Below are positions 11,320 to 21,711 of a stretch of DNA of 64,000 nt, in pieces. How positions within the stretch are numbered: position 1 is the first letter of the stretch; each line of letters opens with the position of its first letter. This DNA comes from Prunus persica (lineage: Eukaryota > Streptophyta > Magnoliopsida > Rosales > Rosaceae). Location: NCBI RefSeq assembly GCF_000346465.2, contig NC_034009.1, positions 14,954,590-15,018,589 of the forward strand. The letters are read 5' to 3'. A program made the position numbers and the translations under genes. A model generated the notes under the pieces. It ran no database searches and was not told the DNA's origin. It was given only the letters and a program-made list of their open reading frames with translations.

Positions 11320-11493
11320 GTTGAATTTGAATGAGATAGAAGAAAGTGAGCAAGTAAGGAATTAAGGGAGATAGACAGAGAAATATAGAACCCTAACCCT
11401 AAACGCCTATAGAGAGTGAATTGATGAAGAGAGTAAATGCAAGCCAAGTGAAGTGAGTTGATGAGAAATGAAACTCAAATGAGTCTTAAGACT

Positions 11494-11854
11494 NNNNNNN
11501 NNNNNNNNNNNNNNNNNNNNNNNNNNNNNNNNNNNNNNNNNNNNNNNNNNNNNNNNNNNNNNNNNNNNNNNNNNNNNNNNNNNNNNNNNNNNNNNNNNNN
11601 NNNNNNNNNNNNNNNNNNNNNNNNNNNNNNNNNNNNNNNNNNNNNNNNNNNNNNNNNNNNNNNNNNNNNNNNNNNNNNNNNNNNNNNNNNNNNNNNNNNN
11701 NNNNNNNNNNNNNNNNNNNNNNNNNNNNNNNNNNNNNNNNNNNNNNNNNNNNNNNNNNNNNNNNNNNNNNNNNNNNNNNNNNNNNNNNNNNNNNNNNNNN
11801 NNNNNNNNNNNNNNNNNNNNNNNNNNNNNNNNNNNNNNNNNNNNNNNNNNNNNN
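11494..11854. other. Assembly gap (361 N)
   Basis: A run of unknown bases. The flanks align to 53541 and 54866 in the second copy of the block, where the interval is about 1,325 bp. The missing sequence is therefore probably about 960 bp longer than the N run and should contain the upstream region of copy A2 and the left end of the Mutator-like element. An apparent ORF at 11458-11880 is only translated N. Confidence 0.95.
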
Positions 11855-12079
11855 AAAATCGACAGCTGTATATTTTTTAATTTAATTATTAAGATGAAAT
11901 ACCTTTATTACCTTTTTAACATAAAATTGGAATTCTAATCAACACCAGATTAGAACTCATTACACGACCTCCAGTCTCTCATCTTTATCTTCAACCCCAA
12001 TTTTTAGTTTTTGTTCTTCCACTTCAATCTCATCATTGTTCTTCCACCTCAGTTTTTGTTCAATCTCTTCATTCTAAGC

Positions 12080-12475
12080 TTCGTTGGAGGGCTCGCCTGG
12101 GCCACCAACAATGATGCACTGGAGAAGGCCTTTCTCCATTTGGTGAGATCATCGAATCGCAGGGTCGTTCGACCTTTACTACTTGATCTTCTGTTTCTCT
12201 ATGTTACTTGATCTTTCTTTCCCAAAGATTGAAGATCGATAGATTCCTTTTCATTTTTTGTTTATTATTGTGTATTTGTTTGATTATACTCTGACGTTTT
12301 CGTTTTGACGGACGACTCTGATTTGATTTGGTTTCTTTTTGTGTTTCTAGATCATCAACGACCGTGAGACTGGGAGGTCCAGGGGCTTCGGCTTCGTCAC
12401 CTTCAGCAATGAGAACGCCATGAGAGATGCCCGAAGGCATGAACGACCAGAACTTCGACGGTCGTAACATACCGT
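12080..12475 (+). pseudogene. Captured fragment of a glycine-rich RNA-binding protein gene (copy A)
   Basis: Exon 1 (12080-12142) encodes FVGGLAWATNNDALEKAF, the RNP2 side of the RNA-recognition motif found in plant GRP7/GRP8-type proteins. A GT-AG intron follows (12143-12350). Exon 2 (12351-12475) encodes IINDRETGRSRGFGFVTF, the RNP1 side, with the remaining residues out of frame. About two bases are missing after AMRDA, so the next part (a GMNDQNFDGRN-like stretch) is shifted. Exon 1 also ends early relative to the family. The start codon, glycine-rich tail and stop are absent. It is a DNA-level capture because the intron is kept, and it is not expected to make a working RNA-binding protein. 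Confidence 0.85.
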
Positions 12476-12614
12476 AAATGAGGCCCAGTCTTGTGGAAGC
12501 TAAAATGAAATGTTGTAATATGTATGTGTCTACATGTATTGTATTTTCAGCTGTGGATAAGGAATTTTTGGGATTTTAGATTTGCTGGCCAAGTTTCCTC
12601 TAAATTCTATAAAG

Positions 12615-13920
12615 ATGAAGCAGCCATTCTGTATGCAACCTTGGGATTCTTCTCCAAAGATTGTCAAGAAACTGTTCAAGGTATGTGAATTTCAAACTGT
12701 TGGAGGCCTGATTTTGTTAAGTTCTTTTACAAATATAGGACATCGTTCGTGAAAGATGTCATATGCTCTATCTATTATTGCATTTGCTTTTTCATATTTA
12801 TGAGGTCTGTTTTCTTATTCATGATTATACGACCTCTAAAAGCTTGGAATAATTATTTTGTGCTAGCTAATACTGCCTAATGGTCTCTCATTACTCTTAC
12901 CATTCTTTTTCGTCTACGCTCTCATTGCATAGATTGAAGTCATAGGTTGTTCTTGCAGAGATGTTATGAGATTTGATTATCAACACATCTGTATTCTGCA
13001 AGTTAAGTGCTATCCAAATTCCAAAAGGACGACCTTGGCTTTGAAAAGTGGAAAAATTGTCTGTATACTATGGGTAATGGGTTAGTTAGGTTCTGGGTCA
13101 CAGTAAAAAACAAGCCAGAAACTTCAAGCATAGAAGAGTTGATTGCAAACCGTGCATCAATTTGGCAAGTAGAGCTTTGCCATCTGTTATGTGAATGGGA
13201 GGGGTTCATTTGTCCAATACATTCCCATATTCCAATTGGGTTGTAGCTTTGTCCAATCAATCTTATGGCTTCGTAGGTGGTTCCACCATTTTAGTCCAAC
13301 AAATGAAAAATTGAGACTTCAATGGGTAATCAAAATTTGGTGTGGAAATATATAGGAGGCTGTCAATTTGGTGGAATCGGTAAAGGTTTTTCCATTCACA
13401 TAACAGATCTGTCATTACCCCTAATAATCTGTTTATACCTTGAGGCAGAGCCCCAGTTGGATAGACTCATTTTCCGTACTTAAGGACCTAAATCAGAAAT
13501 TTTAGGTTTTACATATAACATGTAGTGATTGAATGTTAAAGGAAATAGTTTCTTCACTTTTGTTTGTTGGCATTATCGTGCATTCCTGAATAACAACTGT
13601 TGAGCATATGTTTATTTGTCTCCGCTTGTCTCTGGAATTATTTGCTTTAATGACTACACATGCGCAGGAGCCTTTATTTACTTTCTTATGGTGGTTTTAT
13701 TTATGTTCTACAATTAATAAGCTTTATCTGTTGTTGTATAAACCTATCTATAAATGTGAAATTTGGTTTTTCAAATTGAATCTTCTGTTATCTAGGAAAT
13801 GAGCCTTATGGTGAAGTATGGTTTACATCCTAGTACTTTGAAGGGTGAATTGTTTAGAGTACTGCTAGAGCAAGGAATTCATGGGTTGAAAGTTTCTGAG
13901 TTGGCGAAGTCTCATTGCAG
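12615..13920 (+). pseudogene. Captured fragments resembling a plant DDT/HARE-HTH domain gene (RLT/HB-like)
   Basis: Two exon-like pieces on the plus strand. At 12615-12680, KQPFCMQPWDSSPKIVKKLF ends at a GTATGT donor; it resembles the start of the DDT domain in plant DDT or homeobox-DDT chromatin proteins. At 13796-13920, after a TCTAG acceptor, MSLMVKYGLHPSTLKGELF continues to GLKVSELAKS, resembling the HARE-HTH segment of the same proteins. The order and strand fit one donor gene. The 1.1 kb between them is intronic or unrecognised, including a 79-codon frame at 13007-13246 that I cannot place. The family assignment is from remembered motif similarity. In copy B only the first piece remains. 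Confidence 0.45.
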
Positions 13921-14362
13921 GTCATTTGGGTACATATATGTCACAGCAGTTTTCTAAAGGCTCATATGTTTGGAGATAAGGTCATTGTTACCACAAGCAC
14001 AATGATAATGAGCAGTATGTGTGGGAGCCGCTCCGATTCAATGTTTATGGTATGTGGAGTGATGAAAGATCAATTAATTATGCAAATGAAATGATGTAAT
14101 TGATTTTGAGTGGTATGGAGTTGTACACTTTTATTGTATCGATTATGTAAATAAAATGATGTAGTTGTTAACTTCCAGTAAGTGGTATGAACAGTATAAC
14201 AACTGTTCATACCTTGCAACTAAGTTGATTTCTATGACATAGTATTAACAGTGTACTTATTTTTTCTTGTAGAAGTATTTCCTTTTGCCTTTGCGATTAT
14301 ATCTGGTGAAACTATAGACAATTGGAGGTGGTTTCTGCAATCGGATGTCTTGCTGGATTTTT

Positions 14363-14850
14363 TTTTAATGTGAAATGGTATTAATAATGTTTTTTGTATG
14401 AAATGGTATTAACAATGGTTTTTTGAATGAAATGGTATTAACAATGTCTTTTTGTATATATGAAATGGTATTACCAATGGTTTTTTGTATGAAATGGTAT
14501 TAACAATGTCTTTTTGTATGAAATGGTATTACCAATGTATTTTTTTGGGTATGAAATGGTATTAACAATGTCTTTTGTATGAAATGGTATTAACAATGTA
14601 TTTTTTTGGGTATGACATGGTATTAACAATGTCTTTTTGTATGAAATGGTATTAACAATATATTTTTTTGGGTATGAAATGGTATTAACAATGTATTTTG
14701 TTGGGTATGAAATGGTATTAAAAATATTTTTTATATGAATTGGTATTAACAATGTTTTTCTACGAAATGGTATTAACAATGTTTTTTTTATAAAATAGTA
14801 TTAACAGTGTTTTCTATAACATGGTATTAACAATGTACTTCTATGACATG
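14363..14850. repeat. ~30-bp minisatellite inside the Pack-MULE-like element
   Basis: About 16 diverged head-to-tail copies of ATGAAATGGTATTAACAATG followed by a T-rich spacer of 5-12 bases. There are no unique spacers, so this is a simple minisatellite. Confidence 0.9.
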
Positions 14851-15174
14851 TTTTGCAGAGGTTTGATGGAGAAGGAAGGGTCGTGGGGACATGCCCTTGG
14901 TTTTCGTGTTTTTATTTTATTTTATATTTATAGTTAAGTTTGGGTTTTTAAAAAAAATATAGGCTGGGCTTGTTATGGGTTTTTTTTGTGTTTTTTGTAT
15001 TGGGCTTCTTTTAAGTTAGTTAGTGGCAGTCATGTAATTTATAGGAAATTCAACACTCATTTTGTATGTAGTAAATGATTTTTGGGTATGTTTCTAAAGT
15101 GCATTTCATGTAGGGTTTTTTTATAATTTCAGCTCCTATTTTGGGTATATTACTAAAGCTCCCTTGGTTTTTTT

Positions 15175-15404
15175 CCCTTCAGACATTGTTCATTTTTATA
15201 ACTTTGTTCCACCCTAATAATCACAGAGCTTATTAAATGCAGGATGGTATTACCTAAATAAATCGATCAAGTTGAATTGAAGTTTGGTAGATACTAGTAA
15301 CATAATAACAAAAGTAACATAATCTATACTCATTCAATAAGTGTAATACGATAGACTTTCCCAACATTTTGGTCATTGACTAAGTCTATATTGAGAAATT
15401 TATT
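15175..15404. other. Non-coding flank shared with 59006-59170 and 59985-60050
   Basis: Sequence downstream of the gene array, matching the region after unit B3. It lacks the two insertions (59171-59353 and about 59376-59985) present there, so it acts as an empty-site reference. No gene seen. Confidence 0.7.
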
Positions 15405-16373
15405 GGGGGTCAAAGATAGAGAAATTTATTAAAAGCAAATAGAACAGTTAACATCCTTTGCTAGGCAATTCAACAGCCATTCAAGGCAAACATTATCCCA
15501 GCTGTGCCTACCACCAAATGTGCAGCTTGATTACAATCCTGTGGAGCATGCAAAAACTCCACCTTTTGAAATAGAACATAAAAAAGAATCCTTTCAATCT
15601 CCATGTCCAGCTAGCTTCCTTGATATCTTGAGTTTCATACAAGGCCAGCAATCCCATCCAACATGCTATAAAATCTCCACCTCTGAGTTGTCGTATATCG
15701 AGTTGCAAGGGACTCGTAAACCAAATCGCACGAGCAAATTCACAACGAAAAAATAGGTGTTCCTGGGTTTCATATGCACAATCACATAAAGCACATTTAT
15801 TGTCCACGGGCACCCATCCTTTTACCAAATTATGTCGGACCTCCAAAGCATTCCAGCAAGCCTTCCAAATAAACATACCAATTTTAGGTGGGATGTGTAA
15901 ACACCAAATGCCTTTCCAAACCAAAGCATGACTATTCTACCTGCTACATTCGCCATCCCTTTAACTCCTAACTCCCCATTCCATTACAAAAACAACGCAA
16001 GCTCATATCTTTTGGAAGTGCCAAATCATTCTATCAGAACATCCCATATCGACTTATCGGCATACTAGTGATTAGTTAAGCTTCTTGAGACTCAAATAAA
16101 CGCAGGATCAAATCACCCCGCCATGTCTTAAGATCAGCATCAATCAGATCAGGATGTTTAGATCGCGTCTTAAAAGTGTGAGGTGTGGGCAGCCATGGAC
16201 CCAAAGTAACTCGAATCCGTTCTCCAATTCCCATATGTCACCTTAACCCAGCCTCCAGAATCTGTCTACCTCGCATAATGCATCTCCACCCGCATGATAC
16301 TTTCATTCCAAGGCGTGCCTCAAGAAATCCCATCCCAGGGTAATATTTATCCTGCAACACCTGTCCAAGAAGA

Positions 16374-16566
16374 TGTTGGAAATTAGGAACGTTATTAAAT
16401 TGTTATTTAGTTTCCTTTTATTAGTTGATTGTAATTGATTTGGAGTAGTCTCCAAGTAACCTAGTTTTCCTAGTTAAGCTTGTAATATCTCTATAAATAC
16501 TTAGCCTTTTGGCTCTATCAATAACAACTGAGAATTATTCTTCTTAACAAAATCTCTAATTTCACA
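16374..16566 (+). repeat. 5' LTR of the short non-autonomous element
   Basis: 193 bp, TG...CA ends, identical to 18174-18366. A TATA-like TATAAATA occurs near 16493. Confidence 0.9.
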
Positions 16567-16578
16567 TGGTATCAGAGC
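16567..16578 (+). other. Primer-binding site (tRNA-iMet)
   Basis: TGGTATCAGAGC directly abuts the 5' LTR, the standard plant LTR-element primer site. Confidence 0.92.
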
Positions 16579-18173
16579 ACTGATTCTAGGGCGTCTCTTG
16601 AAACTTTTTTACAAACCTTATTTTCTTCACAACCCTAGTTGCTAATCTTTGAAATCCTTTGCCAAATTGAGAGTCGTTGGCGCTTTTCATCCCTCACCCA
16701 TGATGGGTATTCATCTTGTACAGTCGTCTTGTTCACCCTCTCCTCAATGATCAATATTTTATTCCTGCTACCAAAGCCATACCATCCCACAGTTCCTACA
16801 TCTAACTAAACCAACAGTCGCACCCTTCTTTGGCGCTGCAATTTCCTTATGTTTTTCATACAAGTATTGCTCTCTATACAAATCATATTGAGCCATCTCT
16901 AGTCATGCTCTATGTTGCAATCAGATATTGAGCCCATGTTTTGATGTCTACTATGCTTGCCACAACCACGGCATCTTCGACCTTCATCGAGCCTACCCAT
17001 CATTTTTTTAAGTCGTCTACGCTTGCGGCAGACACGCCGTCTTTATTGCGATTTCTTCGTGAGCCTCGTCACTGCTCACTAAGCCGTTTATTTCCTCCGT
17101 GAGCCTTGTCAACGCTCACCGAGCCATCATGTCTTTGGACAACCCACAACATCTCCAACAAACGCAGGAGGCTCTACACTAGCACCACTGCTGTTGACCA
17201 GCCATTGTGTTCATTGATTCTTTGCCCCTGCCTAGAAACCATCGATCTCTCGTATCCAAGCCATCTATCGTAATCTTCCTGAGAGCACCTTTGCACAACT
17301 GCTGGTCATTTTTCTCTCTGTGTTGCCATCGCTTCTTTGCACCACGACAACCCAACATGAGCGTTCACTTTCTCTCCTTTGTTCATATATCAGTTTCTCT
17401 TTGAGGTTTCACATCAGACCCAATTTTTTTGTTTTCATTCTCTACCTAACTTTTTTCTTGGCCAAGTTTGATATTTTCTTTCTGTCTCCACATCACTCAA
17501 TTCTTCTTCTTCTTTTTTTGGCTAACTTTTTCGATGGGTCATATCCTTTTCTCTTTCATCATTATTTTTCATTCTCTCTTCTCTTTTTCCAAATCTCGAC
17601 CCTCTACAAGCTTCGGATTTGAGGGGCAGATATGGGAGATAGACACATTGTCACACATCAGCTGCACACAGGCAGCTGCACACCATCATCAATAGCTTCC
17701 GCACAATTGCACCAGCAACATCATCAATCAGTTGCACCAGCAGCACCATCATTCAGCTGCCCCAGCAGCATCATTATTCAGCCTTAAGAAAAGGCATCAT
17801 CAACAACATTTGTTGCACATTAGCAACAAAATCACCATCGTTGCACATCAGCAACATCAACAACAGCCTCCATACATGCAACATGCGCTGAACATCAGCA
17901 CAACTTTATTTGGGTGCTACTTCCTTCAACTCACGACTCTCATACATCGTTGGATTTGAGAGGAGCAACAACCCCCTTTACAGCAGCACACCGCTGCTCC
18001 ATTTGCCTCTAAATTTGCCATCATTACAACAGTGACACAGCTGCGACACAGCTTCCCCCTCTACAGTAGTGACACCACTGCCTCTTTATCAGCAACCTTT
18101 GGGAGTAACACCTTTCACAATCTCTTGTGCAAGTTGGACGTTCTTGATATCCACCCTCCAACTTGAGGGGGAG

Positions 18174-18366
18174 TGTTGGAAATTAGGAACGTTATTAAAT
18201 TGTTATTTAGTTTCCTTTTATTAGTTGATTGTAATTGATTTGGAGTAGTCTCCAAGTAACCTAGTTTTCCTAGTTAAGCTTGTAATATCTCTATAAATAC
18301 TTAGCCTTTTGGCTCTATCAATAACAACTGAGAATTATTCTTCTTAACAAAATCTCTAATTTCACA
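18174..18366 (+). repeat. 3' LTR of the short non-autonomous element
   Basis: Identical to the 5' LTR; preceded by a polypurine tract (GAGGGGGAG) and followed by LINE sequence resuming at 18367. Confidence 0.9.
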
Positions 18367-20879
18367 GATTGGGGTTGGCATAAAATCCTCCAGCCAATTT
18401 TAGCCAACATAGCAAGGTTGAAACAAGTCAATTCCCGAAACCCCAGCCCACCATCCTTCTTCAGCCTAGACAATTTCTTCCACCCCACCCAGTGGATAGG
18501 TTTACGATCTGCACCATTCTTCCACCAAAACCGGGCAATCTCGCCCTCAATTTCCTTGCATAAGCTCACCGATAACTTGAAACAGGACATGGCATGATTT
18601 GGCATTGCCATGGCCACAATCTTGAACAAAATCTCCTTCCCAATAGCAAATAAAAATTGCTCAGCCCATCCGTGTAGCCGCACACTAATTTTCTGACATA
18701 CAGATTCAAAAATTTGTTGTTTAGATGCACCAAAATCATCCTTAAGGCCCAAATATTTGCCTAAACCATCCTTACACTGTATATGCATCCGTTTCGTGAT
18801 GAGCCTTCGCAATCTCTTTGTGCATCACTGATCAAAAAACAAAGAGCTTTTTTCAAAATTAAACTTTGGCCTGAACCAGCCGCATAATCCTCCAAAACCT
18901 CTAACAGAGGGGCTTCCTCTTCCAACGCTCGATAGAACAAAACCAAATCATCACCAAAAAAATAAGTGGGAGATAGTTACACCCCCAGTGCGAATTGGAC
19001 ACCATGCACCAGATTCGTAAATTCCTACCATCGAATCAACACCTTAAGTCCTTCGACATATATGAGGAACAAAAAAATAGATGATGGATCCTCTTGAGTG
19101 ATCAAGACACTGAAACTATAGTAACACATTCCATAATCCAACCTCGGAACCGGCTTTCAAACCTCAACTTCTCCATCATGGCATCCAAAAAAGCCCACTT
19201 CACTCTATCATATGCTTTAGCCATATCTAATTTCATAGCCATGTATTGTTGATCCGATCCCTGAGCGGTTTTGAGGGTATGTAGTATCTCATGTACCACC
19301 AAAATATTATCAGTAATTTGTCTCTCTGCAACAAAAGCCGATTGGTTCAGACTTACCACATGCAGGAGTTAACACCTTAGATATGATTTTATACACCACA
19401 TTACATAAAGACATAGTCCACTACTGCGTCATTCTTCTAAGGTTCTCAACTTGAGATATCAAGACAATGTGGGTGTGGTTGAACTTCCGAAGCATCCTCC
19501 CATAATGGAAGAAGGTATTAACCATCTCAAGAAGCCCAAAACTTTTGATATAAACTTCCAGTGATTCAGTTGCTTGATAGCAACCACCACTTCATTCGCT
19601 AAAATTGGCTTACTTAGAGAAATATTATCCTGGAACGAAACAATGGCATGTACACATTCCAGGATCTCATCAATACCCACCGGGTTAGCGGACATGAATA
19701 GATCCTGAAAATATGATTTCACAATCCTCTTAATATCATATGCCTCCCCATACCAAATGCCACCTTGATCCTCTAGCCCATGCAGCCGATTAATTCTTCG
19801 GCGAGATACGGTCTTGGAATGAAAAAACTTTGTATTCTTATCACCTTCTTGCAGCCATTCTACTCTGGACTTCAACTTCCAATATTGTTCCTCTTTTTGT
19901 AACTCAGTTTTGAGATCCTTTTCGAGCCTTTTGATCTTGTTGCCCAAAAAGACTAGACCTCGAAAAGCAGCGCACAGCTTCTCCCGTAAGTTGTCAATGT
20001 AAACTTTAGAGCTACGCCACTTATGTCGTTTCCAATCCACAAGCCCCTTCCTTACCCATTTAAGCTTTTCAAACACTTGCATACTCTTTGACCCCTTAAA
20101 CCCCCGACAAACGCTCCTTGACCACAACCTGACATCGTTCCACCATCCCCCATCGTTGGTAAAAAATAAAGAGGCCTGCCCTACGTTGCAATGAGACCTA
20201 GGTATGAAGCACCAATATAGCATGATCCGATCCGGGTACTACTTGATAAACCACTCGGGCTTCAGGGTAAATACGCAACTAGTGGTCATTGGCGAAACCT
20301 CTATCAAGTCGTTCCTGAATGCCCCTACCTTCCCTTCGATTCCTCGATATATATGGATATCCCTCATATCCCAAATCTAACATGTGACAATCTAAGACAA
20401 ACCTATGAAAGTCATACATAGTATGGTACGCGGTCTCCTGCCATCCTTTCTCTGTCACATCAAGAATGTCATTGAAATCCCCATAACAAGACAACCCTCT
20501 CCACATGTATTAATTCAGTCCAACAATACCCCCAATTGTTTTCTCCAAACCCCATCATCCGTACTCGCATACATTGTATAAAACTGCCACGTGGAGTTAT
20601 GCATGATATCATGAACTCCAATCTCAATAAGGAAATTCGCATACTTAACCTAAACAACATGCTGAGCTGCCTTCTAGAACATACATAAACCACCACATGC
20701 ATAAAATTCATCCTCAATTATTTTTGTAACCACCCATAGCGATATGCTTGTTTTTAGTTTCCAGCATCACAACTATGTCAAGGGCCTGGAGCCTAACTTG
20801 CTCCCTAAGACTTGAAATTGTAAGGGGACCCCCTATGCCCTGACAATTCCACACGATGATTTTCATGGCGACCGTGGAG

Positions 20880-21322
20880 ACCCATTAAGGCTGGTCTCCA
20901 CTACCAGATTCAGTTCTTCCTCAAAAAGCAAACACTGTCGTACTTCACCTGTTGTTCTTGACATCCTGGGAAACACACCTTGGTCTCCATTGTGATATCC
21001 TGATCATATCTAACACTTTCATTGTTTTGCTCCCACATGCTATCTGGACCCTTCCTCTTTAACCTACCTTCATCCCTATATTGTGTGCCAACTATCAAGG
21101 CTCCCAAATTGAATGGGTCAAAATTTTGGGTTAAGCTCCACTGATTCCCCCTATCAATATCTTCTCTTGACTGAGGCTCCACAAGTCACCCTTTTCAACA
21201 ACCTACACCTGCTCCTTAACAGAAGCATTTAAATCCAACCCAAAACCCACGTCCCATTCGTCTAGCCTTTGCTCTTCCCTACTAATAAATACACGATTCA
21301 CACCCTATCCAGAGTTGGAAGA
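20880..21322 (-). pseudogene. LINE ORF1 C-terminal remnant
   Basis: Upstream of ORF2 on the minus strand; matches 61020-61450 in the second LINE copy. It contains a 90-codon frame (21182-20910) of low complexity and no domain that I recognise. It is truncated at 21322, so the nucleic-acid-binding part of ORF1 is lost. Confidence 0.6.
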
Positions 21323-21375
21323 AATAGAGCTTTTCTTTAAAAATTTAACAGTAACGGAGGGCAGCTAAGAAAATA

Positions 21376-21675
21376 TGTAACACCCCGACTCCAAATTTAA
21401 TTGATATTTTAAATTATTTAAGTGAATTTACAAATTTACCCTTGGGGTAGGGGTAAATTGGTCATTTTCTTATCTGGGATGATTTTGGGACCACGACTAA
21501 TATTTTTGGGTAGGTTGTACTGAGACAAATTTGTAGACACGTGGTAGGCTTGAATCGGAGTTATAACGAGCAAATGGCGATCAAAACACTTTCAGTGGCA
21601 AAACTGTAAATATTTTGAAAAGTTTGGTAAAAATCAAATTTTTCACCTCAACTCTCTCTCTCTCCTCACGCGATC

Positions 21676-21711
<36 letters not shown>

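Larger units (their letters stand above)
7341..13335. repeat. Duplicated block, copy A (partner 49440-56346)
   Basis: Two GTE-tail gene units followed by part of a Mutator-like element, matching 49440-56346 almost base for base. Both encoded proteins are identical between copies. Offsets are 42,099 for unit 1, 42,049 for unit 2 and 43,011 after the N gap. The few differences seen are scattered substitutions (three in the ~1.5 kb after the gap), divergent upstream segments near 8830-8880, and a ~58-bp tandem duplication at about 8960-9075 present only in copy A. The block starts immediately after the Tat LTR and identity ends at 13335. Confidence 0.9.
11855..15166. mobile_element. Pack-MULE-like element carrying host gene fragments, copy A (left end in gap)
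   Basis: The right end (…TACTAAAGCTCCCTTG, ending 15166) is followed by GTTTTTTT (15167-15174). The left end, visible only in the other copy at 54775, is preceded by the same GTTTTTTT. Sequence without the insertion survives at 58991-59010 (GGAATTG, T run, CCCTTC). The two ends are imperfect inverted repeats of roughly 90 bp, sharing the pattern TTAGT..ATATACCCA then ATTATAAA. A 350-bp relative at 60143 has a perfect 9-bp target duplication. Long inverted ends with 8-9 bp duplications point to Mutator. The interior holds pieces of two host genes with introns and a ~30-bp minisatellite, and no transposase. Its full length would be about 3.4 kb. Confidence 0.7.
16374..18366 (+). mobile_element. 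Short non-autonomous LTR retrotransposon (TRIM/LARD-like)
   Basis: Two 193-bp LTRs (16374-16566 and 18174-18366), TGTTGGAAATTAGG...AATTTCACA, show no difference when read base by base. The first is followed at once by TGGTATCAGAGC (16567-16578), a perfect initiator-tRNA-Met primer site. The second is preceded by the purine tract GAGGGGGAG (18165-18173). The 1.6 kb interior has no gag or pol: only short frames and a CAGCAACAT-type repeat around 17700-17890. It sits within LINE ORF2 on the plus strand. I could not find a clean 5-bp target duplication. Identical LTRs imply a very recent insertion that used enzymes supplied by another element, probably copia-type from the LTR style. Confidence 0.88.
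15508..20865 (-). pseudogene. LINE ORF2: endonuclease, reverse transcriptase, zf-RVT (broken)
   Basis: The start MKIIVWNCQGIGGPLTI at 20865 is the typical N-terminus of a plant LINE APE-type endonuclease; a stop follows within about 60 codons. Further endonuclease sequence lies at 20506-20279 (YGDFNDILDV). The linker and start of RT are at 20223-19459 (WLQEGDKNTKFFHSKT), RT palm at 19359-19102 (LNQSAFVAERQITDNIL, KLDMAKAYDRVKW), and the catalytic box near 18950 reads FGDD where FADD is usual. More RT and thumb lie at 18812-18367. The C-terminal zf-RVT is at 15924-15508 (IPPKIGMFIWKACWNAL, CALCDCAYETQEHLFFRC). Many stops and frameshifts plus the inserted LTR element make it non-functional. Confidence 0.88.
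15405..21322 (-). mobile_element. Plant LINE (non-LTR retrotransposon), decayed, interrupted
   Basis: Reading minus, the end of ORF1 (21322-20880), ORF2 with endonuclease, reverse transcriptase and zf-RVT (20865-15508), and the 3' end near 15405. It is split by a 1,993-bp LTR element at 16374-18366. The 5' part is missing: at about 21322 the LINE stops inside ORF1 and joins a ~50-bp segment that also occurs at 49296-49348. A related copy at 60100-62170 keeps more of ORF1 and a poly(A) tail (T run 60100-60112 on the plus strand). Confidence 0.88.

Noticed and set aside
11458..11880. 140-codon plus-strand ORF
   Set aside because: Almost entirely translated N characters of the assembly gap.
13003..13260. 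Overlapping ORFs on both strands inside the Pack-MULE-like element
   Set aside because: No recognisable family and no codon pattern favouring either strand; could be captured exon or chance, so not annotated as a gene.
14363..14850. Regular ~30-bp repeats considered as a CRISPR array
   Set aside because: Repeats are contiguous and T-rich with no unique spacers, in a plant transposon context.
16567..18173. Coding potential in the interior of the short LTR element
   Set aside because: Only short frames and glutamine/histidine-rich repeats; no gag, protease or RT motif.
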